From Alteromonas australica (lineage in GTDB: Bacteria > Pseudomonadota > Gammaproteobacteria > Enterobacterales > Alteromonadaceae): a DNA stretch of 64,000 nucleotides. This document shows positions 16,376-24,261 of the stretch, piece by piece (the first letter of the stretch is position 1; every line of letters begins with the position of its first letter). Under the pieces are notes generated by a model. The model saw only the letters and a list, made by a program, of their open reading frames with translations. It did no database searches and was not told the origin of the DNA. The stretch is from positions 2,542,001 to 2,606,000 of the forward strand of contig NZ_CP008849.1 in NCBI RefSeq assembly GCF_000730385.1. The letters run 5' to 3'. Made by a program: the position numbers and the translations under genes.

Positions 16376-17866
16376 ATGAGTAAACAACTTTCACTCCACA
16401 CCCTAGGTGAACTAAAAGCAGACATTGAAGTACCCAACTACGATTTAACCACCACTGGCTGTGGCATTGTTCACTTGGGTCCTGGGGCTTTTCATCGTGC
16501 CCACCAAGCATTTTACACTGAACGCGCACTGGCTTTTGGTGGAGATTGGCGGATACACGGTGTCTCCATGCGCAGCGCCTCCTTGAAAGATGCGTTAGCT
16601 CGCCAAGACAACTTGTATGCCTTAAGTATTGTTGACGACGAACCTAAAACTCAAGTCATCGGTGCTATAGGCCAGCTCTCTACACTCTCCCGAGACAGAG
16701 AGCGTATTGTCGAGGCCATGGTAAATAGTGCGACCAAAATAATATCACTCACCGTCACCGAAAAAGGGTATTGCTTAAATTCGTCCGGGCACCTAGATAC
16801 AGAGCACCCGGAAATTATCTCGGATTTGCAAAACCCAGAGAAACCAGTGAGCGCAATAGGCCTTATTGTTCAAACGTTGAAGTTACGCATGCAAGCGGGC
16901 TACGCCGATGTCACTGTTATTAGCTGTGACAATGTTTCCGATAATGGCAAAAAGCTACGTCAGGCTGTGACTGAATACGCGGGTATCTTAAGTCAAGCGT
17001 TAGAGCAATGGATTACTGAGAATATCGCCTTCCCTTGTACCATGGTAGACAGCATTACACCGGCGACGGACAGTGAATTCAGCTCCTACGTAGAGCAAAA
17101 ACTTGGCGCAAAAGACAACTGGCCTATTCAGCGTGAGGCATTTACGCAATGGGTAGTAGAAGATCATTTTTCTTCACCTAGACCTTGCTGGGAAAACGTA
17201 GGCGTAACCTTTACGCACGACGTTAGCTTTTTTGAAAAAGCGAAATTACGCATTCTGAACGGTACCCACAGCACCCTAGCGTACGTCGGGTTATTATTTG
17301 AAAAAGAAACGGTTTTTGATGCGATTAGCACCCCTTTCATGCATCAGCTAATTTCACGATTGCTTAGCAACGAAATTGTGCCCTCGTTACAGGGGAACGA
17401 TGACTTCGACATAAATCAGTATGCTGCCAGCATTCTCAAGCGCTATGAAAACAAACATATTCGACACATGCTTTCGCAAATTGCTTGGGATGGTTCGCAA
17501 AAAATTCCATTTCGAATTCTCGATACCATTAGGGACAACATAAGCGCTAATCGTTCTATAGATTTATTATGTACCGCAGTAGCAGCATGGTGTGTGTTCA
17601 TCAATGAGAGGTCGCTGCGTAATGCTCCCATTACCGACCCACTCGCTGATGAGCTTAATGCACTAGCGCAGGCCTGTGAGCACAAGGTGTCGTTACTTGC
17701 GAGTAAATTGATAGGTATAGAGCGCATTTTTGCCGAGTTAGTCCATCATCAAGGTTTTCAATCGACGGTGTTGAACAAAGTGGAAGTATTAACGGCTTGT
17801 GCAGAGCAAGGATTATCCCAATTAGACAGCGACAAGATGCTAGCAAAATTAGCAGGAGATCAATAA
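16376..17866 (+). CDS. uxuB: Mannitol dehydrogenase-family uronate reductase (UxuB type)
   Basis: NAD-dependent reductase of the long-chain polyol dehydrogenase family, 496 aa. Motifs closely follow fructuronate reductase: VHLGPGAFHRAHQAFYT, SLTVTEKGYCL, VISCDNVSDNGK, FPCTMVDSITPAT, KLRILNGTHSTLAY with the catalytic Lys region. It does not look like UxaB, which lacks these segments. It therefore should reduce fructuronate to mannonate, yet it sits in one operon with altronate dehydratase, so it may also reduce tagaturonate. A mannonate dehydratase (ManD) is encoded at 41287. Specificity needs an enzyme test; the family call is firm. Confidence 0.88.
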   Translation: MSKQLSLHTLGELKADIEVPNYDLTTTGCGIVHLGPGAFHRAHQAFYTERALAFGGDWRIHGVSMRSASLKDALARQDNLYALSIVDDEPKTQVIGAIGQLSTLSRDRERIVEAMVNSATKIISLTVTEKGYCLNSSGHLDTEHPEIISDLQNPEKPVSAIGLIVQTLKLRMQAGYADVTVISCDNVSDNGKKLRQAVTEYAGILSQALEQWITENIAFPCTMVDSITPATDSEFSSYVEQKLGAKDNWPIQREAFTQWVVEDHFSSPRPCWENVGVTFTHDVSFFEKAKLRILNGTHSTLAYVGLLFEKETVFDAISTPFMHQLISRLLSNEIVPSLQGNDDFDINQYAASILKRYENKHIRHMLSQIAWDGSQKIPFRILDTIRDNISANRSIDLLCTAVAAWCVFINERSLRNAPITDPLADELNALAQACEHKVSLLASKLIGIERIFAELVHHQGFQSTVLNKVEVLTACAEQGLSQLDSDKMLAKLAGDQ

Positions 17867-17919
17867 TGAGAGAAGTACGCGCCACCTGTTTTTCAGCCCT
17901 CTATACGTAGGTTAACACA

Positions 17920-18840
17920 ATGAAGAGAATAGTGATTTATGGCGAATGCATGGTGGAATTACGTACTGAATCTGCGCAGACCCTAACAAAAAGCTACGCG
18001 GGCGACACCTACAATTCAGCCGTATACTTAAAGCGATGTTTACCCTCATCTTCGGTCAGTTTTCTCACTGCTATTGGAGCGGATTTTCTTAGTGACGAAC
18101 TCATGTTCAATATGGGTGAAAACGAAATCAACACCGATTATGTTTTTCGTTCTGTTTCCCGAAATCTGGGGCTCTACATGATTCGCAATGATGAGCACGG
18201 CGAAAGAGATTTCGCCTATTGGCGATCACAATCTGCAGCCACCCAAACCTTCACATTGTTGGAAGAAACAAAAACCTCCATCCACTGTGACTGGTTTTAC
18301 TTTAGTGGTATTTCTATCGCCATTTTAGACGTACCTCAGCGTGAGTCGTTATTTGCGGTAATCGATGAGCTGTCAAAAAATGGCAGTAAAATTGTCTTTG
18401 ATCCCAACTATCGCGCTAGCCTTTGGGACACAAAGGAAGATGCGCAATACTGGACTGAACGCGCCTATCAGGTGTCTGATTTAACCTTCCCTGGCGCTGA
18501 TGACCACCTTATGCTTTATGGGCACAGAACTGCAGACGACATCTTTAGTTATTTAGCCAATAAAAACATCGATGAAATTGTGGTGAAAAATGGGTCTGTT
18601 GGCGTGCACATACTGGAAGGGAAAGAACAACGTATTGTTCCCGTGGAGCGAGTTGAACAGGTGATAGATACCACCGCGGCAGGAGATGCATTTAATGGCG
18701 GTTATCTTGCAGCACGACTATCAGGGAAAAAACCGGTAGAAAGCGCTAGCTATGGCGCAAAAGTCGCAGCGACGGTCATCACCTATCCTGGCGCCATTAT
18801 TCCTCTTATCGACTTTAACAACCACATCCCCACGTTATAG
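17920..18840 (+). CDS. kdgK: 2-keto-3-deoxygluconate kinase
   Basis: PfkB-family sugar kinase, 306 aa, forming KDPG from 2-keto-3-deoxygluconate, where the Kdu and Uxa/Uxu branches meet. Visible features are the opening GECMVELRT, sugar-contact segment YAGDTYNSAVYLKR, FDPNYRASLW and the C-terminal ATP/anion-hole motif DTTAAGDAFNGGYLA with the catalytic Asp. It ends the uxaA operon, 53 bases after uxuB. No KDPG aldolase gene (eda) is next to it, so that enzyme must be elsewhere. Confidence 0.94.
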   Translation: MKRIVIYGECMVELRTESAQTLTKSYAGDTYNSAVYLKRCLPSSSVSFLTAIGADFLSDELMFNMGENEINTDYVFRSVSRNLGLYMIRNDEHGERDFAYWRSQSAATQTFTLLEETKTSIHCDWFYFSGISIAILDVPQRESLFAVIDELSKNGSKIVFDPNYRASLWDTKEDAQYWTERAYQVSDLTFPGADDHLMLYGHRTADDIFSYLANKNIDEIVVKNGSVGVHILEGKEQRIVPVERVEQVIDTTAAGDAFNGGYLAARLSGKKPVESASYGAKVAATVITYPGAIIPLIDFNNHIPTL

Positions 18841-18857
18841 GGGATGTGAAACACATC
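18825..18857. terminator. Overlapping hairpins between convergent kdgK and acetylesterase genes
   Basis: CATCCCC/GGGGATG (18825-18831, 18840-18846) spans the kdgK stop and partly overlaps GATGTG/CACATC (18843-18857). They are mutually exclusive stems without a T-run, so terminator function is only possible. Confidence 0.35.
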
Positions 18858-18872
18858 TTACTTTGTTAACCC

Positions 18873-19673
18873 CTACAGCAACGTTCGGTATACATAATCT
18901 GCCAATGGGTGATTTTGGGCTTTAAGCGCCCTAACAAACAGTTGAGAAACTTTTGTTGCGCCCACCACATTAACGTGTGTGTTATCGACTTTACCGTTTG
19001 GAAACTTCGCGTATATACCCGCTGGCACCTTAATAAAGTAATCTTCACTTGCGCCATCACCAATACTCGCGAAAAAATCGCAGGTTAAGGTGTTCATAGG
19101 AATAAAAGTCACCTTATGTTTTCGTGCAACTTGCTCAGCGGCGCTAGCGTAACGAGTTAGCGTACGCTTAAGCTTTCCTTCATTATCAAAATGTCTTCGG
19201 CAAATACTACTTGCAATCATAATATGGGCTCCCCGCTCAGTCACATCATTGATAAAACCCGTTAAATATTCAGGATAATCATTTTCCGCATCAGCATAGC
19301 GAGAGGGAGAGTCTTTTTTCTGATCGTTATGACCAAATTGTACCAAAACATAATCCCCCGCTGACAACTCTGATAGCAAGTATGCCCAACGCCCTTCGTC
19401 CACAAACCGCTTAGTGCTTCTTCCATTGGCAGCATGATTCATAATTCGCAATTGAGGTAGCATAAAACCAGGCAGTATCTGCCCCCAGCCTCTCTCTGGG
19501 TAGTTAAGGTTCTCTTTATTCGACATGGTTGAATCGCCCACAAGGTGCAAGGTAGTTGGAGGAGGAAGTCCGTCTGCAATACAGGTTGTCGACGCCAGCA
19601 TGGCAAAGAGGATAAACGCCCGACTTGCTAGTCGCCTACTTGCTACTCGATAGTGGTCGTTGCTATTTCTCAT
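18873..19673 (-). CDS. Rhamnogalacturonan acetylesterase-like SGNH hydrolase (CE12)
   Basis: Secreted esterase expected to remove acetyl groups from pectin. Catalytic blocks of the SGNH fold are present: GDSTMSN (Ser), a Gly in ANGRST, FGHNDQKKD (Asn), and the C-terminal DNTHVNVVGA carrying the Asp-His pair, typical of CE12. A signal peptide covers about residues 14-35. Start chosen at 19673 (MRNSNDHY), though no good Shine-Dalgarno is seen; the frame stays open upstream to 19748, across the terminator of the receptor gene. Its expression may depend on read-through from the TonB receptor or on a weak promoter. Confidence 0.85.
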   Translation of the reverse strand: MRNSNDHYRVASRRLASRAFILFAMLASTTCIADGLPPPTTLHLVGDSTMSNKENLNYPERGWGQILPGFMLPQLRIMNHAANGRSTKRFVDEGRWAYLLSELSAGDYVLVQFGHNDQKKDSPSRYADAENDYPEYLTGFINDVTERGAHIMIASSICRRHFDNEGKLKRTLTRYASAAEQVARKHKVTFIPMNTLTCDFFASIGDGASEDYFIKVPAGIYAKFPNGKVDNTHVNVVGATKVSQLFVRALKAQNHPLADYVYRTLL

Positions 19674-19693
19674 TTTGTTAGCCCAATTTTTGA

Positions 19694-19722
19694 TAAAAAA
19701 ATGGCCATCATAAAGATGGCCA
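19694..19722 (-). terminator. Rho-independent terminator of the TonB receptor gene
   Basis: On the minus strand TGGCCATC-TTTAT-GATGGCCA (19702-19722) is followed by a run of Ts. The stem is a perfect 8 bp. It lies 31 bases after the receptor stop and before the acetylesterase start. Confidence 0.85.
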
Positions 19723-19753
19723 AACACACCCGTTTTCACGGCACACAAAGTAA

Positions 19754-22450
19754 TTAAAGGTTGTAACGCGCTCCTAAGAAGAACTGTCTACCTGTATGGT
19801 TATACTCACGCATTAAATTCAAGCTGCCATCACCAGTAGTAAATAGGCGCTCGTACTCATCGGTGAGGTTGATAACTTCGAAGGTAAGGGTTAATTCATC
19901 GCTAAAGTTATAGAATGAAGAAAAATCTACCTGAGTAGGACCAGTGGTGCCATGAGCAACGTTACCATTGCTACCGGTAAAGTCCGTAATATAGTCATCC
20001 CGCTTGTTCACTGAGACTCGAGCACCATACACATCGGTCTCGTAATACACCGTAAAGTTATATGAGGTTTCACTCATGCCCTCGATATTGTCTGCGTTAA
20101 CATGGGTGTAGTTAGATACAATCCCCATATTTTCGAAGAATCCAGGCAAAAAGGTTAACGGCTGCTGATAAATCAATTCGTAACCACTGATCGTGCGGTC
20201 TTCCGCATTAATTGGGCTACTATGCTCATAAGCCACTTCCCGTGGGTTTAACGCTATTTCTGGATCATACTGTGCATCGTTATCAATGAAGTCGTAATAG
20301 GCGCTGTCGACCATACGCTCTTCCGAAGCTCTCACTATCCAGTTATCAATATCTTTATAAAATAGCGTGGCAGCAATTAAGGCTTCATCATCAAAGTACC
20401 ACTCTACCCCTAAATCCACGTTATCAGAGGTGAAAGGGTCTAGGAACGGATTGCCCACACTCACCGAGCCATTGATATAATCAAAACTTGGATTACCTGG
20501 GTTCAATGAATTCAAGCTCGGACGTGTCATTGATTGAGTTAATCCCAAACGTACGACAACATCATCCGTAGCATCAAGGGCGAAATTGATGGCGGGCAAG
20601 AAGTTGTTGTAGTCGTTTTCGATTGCCACTGCTTCACCTTGAATAAAGCCTTCAGCCTGCGTGGTCGTTTTGACGTAACGCACACCATAATTGGCACGTA
20701 AAAGCATGTCGACAATTTCATAGTTGGTATCTACTTCGATATACAACGCCGATGTTTCTTCACCAACTTGCCAGCTCTGTGCAGAGCGAGGGGTCCAGGT
20801 CACATCTAACAATTCACGATTAATCGCGTCAAAATCTGCAACAATGAACGGTGATAGTTCACCATCAAAGCCACTGCCAAAATCGTCGACTGGCATCATT
20901 TCCGCAAAGCCCACAGCAGAATCTTGATCAGGAAAACCGTTAATTTGTTCTTCGCTATAAGACACCACACGGTCATTATAGGCGAAGCCCATTTTGATGG
21001 TGAGATCTTCGCCTAAGTAGGTGGTATCGAGTTTGAGCGTATCGTTTTCACGCACAACGTCCGTTGCACGCAAGCGACCATCACTTAGGTTATAGTTGCT
21101 AGCATCATTAACCTCGTAACCATAGGCAACATCGGGCGCATTAATATTGTCACTGAAATCAAATGAAAATGATGTCGGTTCAAGTAGCGTCATGTTGTAA
21201 CGATACTGCTCAGAACGTGCATCCGACTCTGCGGTACCCGCCATCACATCCACACGAAAATTATCAGAAACAAACCACTCGCCGGATAATACAAACTGTG
21301 AAAAGTCGGTGGTAGATTCTTGAAGTCGACTTTCTATTCTTGATTTAACACCTTCATATGTCCCTGCGAGCACCTGCTTACCATTTGGATGAACAGTAAT
21401 GGCGGTAGGCGTTATTTCATCAAAGGTACTTCTAAACATGTGGAAAAAGTTGTACATGGTTCGTGTATTATCGAGGGTGGATAGCAAACCATCTAACGTT
21501 AGCGTGAAATCATCGCTCACCTGCCATTGAAGTGAACCGGTAAAGCCTACGCGCTCTTGATCGTTCCCAAAGTAATCAGGACGAGGTAATCGGGGAGACC
21601 ATAAACAATTGAGTGGATCGACCGCTTGCCCATCAGCTTCGCAACTCCCCACATCTGGTGTGCCCGTCACCTGCGTGTTAGACGTATCAGCAAATAATCC
21701 ACCACCGTCTCTAACTGGCGTGGTCCAACGCACTGTACCGTAACCTTCCTGACGCACAGTACGCTCAGAAAAGGCGGCGGAGAATAAAACACCTATCTTG
21801 TCATCGGCAAACCTGTTACTCACCATAAAGGCGGCACGAGGATCCACTTCTTCGGTAATGCTGTTATACCCACCTTGCAGCGAAGATACGAATTTAAAGC
21901 CATCATAATCAAAAGGTTTGGCAGAATATAAGTCAACTGTACCGGCTATGCCACCCTCCTCCATTGAGGCTGTAGGTGACTTTTGAATATCAACTCGGTT
22001 AAACAATTCTGACGCAAAGATATTGAAGTCAAATCCCCGACCACCATTCACACCACCACCAGAATCAGTACCATCGGTACTGGCAGGCACTTCCATGCCA
22101 TTTAGCGTGGTTCGCGTAAACGACGGGCTTAGACCGCGCAGCGTAATTTGCCTACCTTCTCCGCCTTCACGGGAAATAGCAACACCCGGTACCCGTTGAA
22201 TTGATTCGGCTATGTTCAAGTCTGGGAACTTTCCTATATCTTGAGCAACAATCGACTCTTTACTGTTCACCGAGGTGCGCTTCTCCAGCAACGACTTATT
22301 TAGTGAGCCTCTAAAACCAGAAACCTCAATCACTTCTATCGCTTTTTCGTCTGCCTCTGTAGCGGCATTTTCAGCTTCTTGTGCCTGAACTTGAATGCCA
22401 GACATTGCTAGCGTAACCAGAATAGCAAGTTGCTTTTTCTTTGGTATCAT
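19754..22450 (-). CDS. TonB-dependent receptor for pectic oligosaccharides
   Basis: Outer-membrane receptor, 898 aa from ATG 22450, of the Caulobacter/Xanthomonas-type carbohydrate TBDR group. It has a signal peptide (about 1-24, ending QVQAQ), a TonB-box-like IEVIEVSG (about 38-45), a plug domain with NIAESIQRVPGVAISREGGEGRQI-type sequence and LRGLSPSFTRTTLNGMEVPA, then a beta-barrel with a C-terminal FFLGARYNL ending in a hydrophobic/aromatic pattern. The frame is open to 22597, but GGAGA eight bases before 22450 and the signal peptide fix the start. Operator at 22764 and neighbouring pectinases predict oligogalacturonide or rhamnogalacturonan fragments as ligand. Confidence 0.92.
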   Translation of the reverse strand: MIPKKKQLAILVTLAMSGIQVQAQEAENAATEADEKAIEVIEVSGFRGSLNKSLLEKRTSVNSKESIVAQDIGKFPDLNIAESIQRVPGVAISREGGEGRQITLRGLSPSFTRTTLNGMEVPASTDGTDSGGGVNGGRGFDFNIFASELFNRVDIQKSPTASMEEGGIAGTVDLYSAKPFDYDGFKFVSSLQGGYNSITEEVDPRAAFMVSNRFADDKIGVLFSAAFSERTVRQEGYGTVRWTTPVRDGGGLFADTSNTQVTGTPDVGSCEADGQAVDPLNCLWSPRLPRPDYFGNDQERVGFTGSLQWQVSDDFTLTLDGLLSTLDNTRTMYNFFHMFRSTFDEITPTAITVHPNGKQVLAGTYEGVKSRIESRLQESTTDFSQFVLSGEWFVSDNFRVDVMAGTAESDARSEQYRYNMTLLEPTSFSFDFSDNINAPDVAYGYEVNDASNYNLSDGRLRATDVVRENDTLKLDTTYLGEDLTIKMGFAYNDRVVSYSEEQINGFPDQDSAVGFAEMMPVDDFGSGFDGELSPFIVADFDAINRELLDVTWTPRSAQSWQVGEETSALYIEVDTNYEIVDMLLRANYGVRYVKTTTQAEGFIQGEAVAIENDYNNFLPAINFALDATDDVVVRLGLTQSMTRPSLNSLNPGNPSFDYINGSVSVGNPFLDPFTSDNVDLGVEWYFDDEALIAATLFYKDIDNWIVRASEERMVDSAYYDFIDNDAQYDPEIALNPREVAYEHSSPINAEDRTISGYELIYQQPLTFLPGFFENMGIVSNYTHVNADNIEGMSETSYNFTVYYETDVYGARVSVNKRDDYITDFTGSNGNVAHGTTGPTQVDFSSFYNFSDELTLTFEVINLTDEYERLFTTGDGSLNLMREYNHTGRQFFLGARYNL

Positions 22451-22749
22451 CGTTGTTTCTCCGATTTTATGTGTCATTGGCTGCGCGGCACCCACATTTG
22501 GCACAGAGTTGGGTAAAGTGACCATCTTTTCTACTGGATGTAGATGTCCTAACGTTAAGACCGTCTCTTTACTCAACGAAGTTAACCTTGCTCGCAAACC
22601 TAATTTTCTTGTAATTGTTTAAGAAGCAGTTCTATTTTGCCTAAATCAAACTCGCCATTAAAAAACCCTATTGAAAATAGGCCTTTGGAATAGCTTTTCA
22701 GACAACAATGAAAGCCTAAATGACAACCAAGACTTTACATTTGATTTAC

Positions 22750-22778
22750 ATCCTAATGATTTATGCCACCGGTAGCAA
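22750..22778 (-). promoter_or_regulatory. TonB receptor promoter with uronate operator
   Basis: TGCCACCGGTAGCA (22764-22777) differs from the perfect palindrome by one base. On the minus strand TTGCTA (complement of 22773-22778) and TAGGAT (complement of 22750-22755) are spaced by 17 bases, so the operator covers the -35 box, as at the DUF4861 promoter. The leader is about 290 bases. Confidence 0.65.
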
Positions 22779-22960
22779 CCCCGTTTTTAATAATTTTTTA
22801 GTCTTATTAGTCTTTCCCAATGATAGACGTGTTAAAATCTCAATATAAAAATGCAAACACAAAACAATAAATGACGACTAAATCTTTTATAATCAAAAAG
22901 ATAAAAATAATACCATATTTACACACTCAATATATCGATTAACATTTATTAACATATTTA

Positions 22961-23002
22961 TTGACAAAAAGTGGGGGTATCATCAAAATGCTACCGGTAG
23001 CA
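22961..23002 (+). promoter_or_regulatory. GH105 operon promoter with uronate operator
   Basis: TTGACA (22961-22966), 17 bases, CAAAAT (22984-22989), immediately followed by the perfect palindrome TGCTACCGGTAGCA (22989-23002) over the predicted transcription start. The GH105 ATG is 39 bases further. Confidence 0.72.
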
Positions 23003-23041
23003 CCACGTGTTTTTAAAATGTTATTTTATTAAGGTCTCTTT

Positions 23042-24238
23042 ATGTTGAAACATCTACTCAGTGCAGCTGCACTTCTTGCGTCGTCACTCACGTTGTCAGT
23101 AGGATACGCGGAATCATTACCCTCACTAGACAATACTAAGCCGTGGTCTATTCGTATGATTGAATCAGAAATGACACGCTTCCCAGAAGCCTGGCAAATT
23201 GATTGGGATGAAAAACCGCAATGGGACTATGTACACGGCCTTAATTTACTCGCCATTACCGAAGTGTATAAAAAAACCAAGAACCCCGACTATCTGCGTT
23301 ACGTTGAGGGCTACTACGATATGCTCGTTAATGAAGATGGAAGCATAAAAACCTACGTCAAAGAAAAATACAATATTGATATGGTTAATCCAGGCAGGGT
23401 TCTCTTTTTCCTTTATGAAACCACCGGAAACGTAAAATACAAAAAGGCCGCAGACACCTTAAGAGCTCAACTGGACACCCACCCACGTACAGCGCAAGGT
23501 GGCTTTTGGCATAAGAAAAGATACCCACATCAAATGTGGCTGGATGGCCTTTATATGGGCGCGCCATTTTATGCTGAATATATTGTTAAATATGGTGATA
23601 TGAGTGAACTAGACGACGTCTTCCTGCAATTCGAGCTTATTGAAGAGAATTTATATGATGAAGACACAGGGCTGCCTCGCCACGGCTGGGATGCGTCGAA
23701 ACAGCAAAAGTGGGCGGATAGTGAAACTGGCCTTTCCGACAACCACTGGTCGCGAGCATTAGGCTGGTATGCCATGGCACTGGTAGACGTATTGGCCATC
23801 GTACCTACTGACCATCCTAAAACCCCGTGGCTCAATGCCCGTTTTCAGTCTTTTATTGACGCCGCATTAAAATACCAAGACGTGTCTGGTAACTGGTATC
23901 AGGTTACAGATAAAGGGGATTTGAACGGAAACTATCTAGAAGCTTCGGGCACCGCTATGATCACCTACGCCATTGCTAAAGGCGTTGAATTAAAATTTTT
24001 GCCTGCCAAGTATAAAAAGTATGCTCAAAAAGGCTTTTCAGGCTTAGTTGATCAGATGATTTCTGTGAAGCCTGATTCCAATGTCATTACCCTTGAAAAT
24101 GTGTGTAGAGTGGCGGGGTTAGGCGGCTCTCCGTATCGAGACGGCTCATTCGAATACTACTTAAGTGAACCCATTCGCCCGAATGATGCTAAAGGCGTTG
24201 GCCCTTTCATCATGGCTGCACATTTTCTAGATCAATAA
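23042..24238 (+). CDS. GH105 unsaturated (rhamno)galacturonyl hydrolase
   Basis: Exported hydrolase, 398 aa, releasing the 4-deoxy-unsaturated uronate from the non-reducing end of pectin oligosaccharides; the product rearranges to the KduI substrate. A signal peptide spans about 1-23 (ending GYAES). The (alpha/alpha)6 family landmarks are QWDYVHGLNL, HQMWLDGLYMGAPFYAEY with the catalytic Asp, DNHWSRALGWYAMALVDV, EASGTAMITYAIAKGVE and GVGPFIMAAHF. The closest described types are YteR/YesR. It is first gene of a three-gene operon, 23 bases before GH28. Confidence 0.93.
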   Translation: MLKHLLSAAALLASSLTLSVGYAESLPSLDNTKPWSIRMIESEMTRFPEAWQIDWDEKPQWDYVHGLNLLAITEVYKKTKNPDYLRYVEGYYDMLVNEDGSIKTYVKEKYNIDMVNPGRVLFFLYETTGNVKYKKAADTLRAQLDTHPRTAQGGFWHKKRYPHQMWLDGLYMGAPFYAEYIVKYGDMSELDDVFLQFELIEENLYDEDTGLPRHGWDASKQQKWADSETGLSDNHWSRALGWYAMALVDVLAIVPTDHPKTPWLNARFQSFIDAALKYQDVSGNWYQVTDKGDLNGNYLEASGTAMITYAIAKGVELKFLPAKYKKYAQKGFSGLVDQMISVKPDSNVITLENVCRVAGLGGSPYRDGSFEYYLSEPIRPNDAKGVGPFIMAAHFLDQ

Positions 24239-24261
24239 TAAAGCTCGGGTAAAGGATAATT

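Larger units (their letters stand above)
22451..23041. other. Divergent control region of the TonB receptor and GH105-GH28-CE8 operons
   Basis: Non-coding stretch of about 590 bases, A/T-rich in its right half (22780-22990), with one operator at each end. No convincing gene or RNA structure was seen in the middle. The in-frame extension of the receptor reading frame to 22597 is regarded as leader. Confidence 0.7.

Noticed and set aside
22451-22597. N-terminal extension of the TonB receptor
   Set aside because: It would put 49 residues in front of a normal signal peptide; a Shine-Dalgarno supports ATG 22450.
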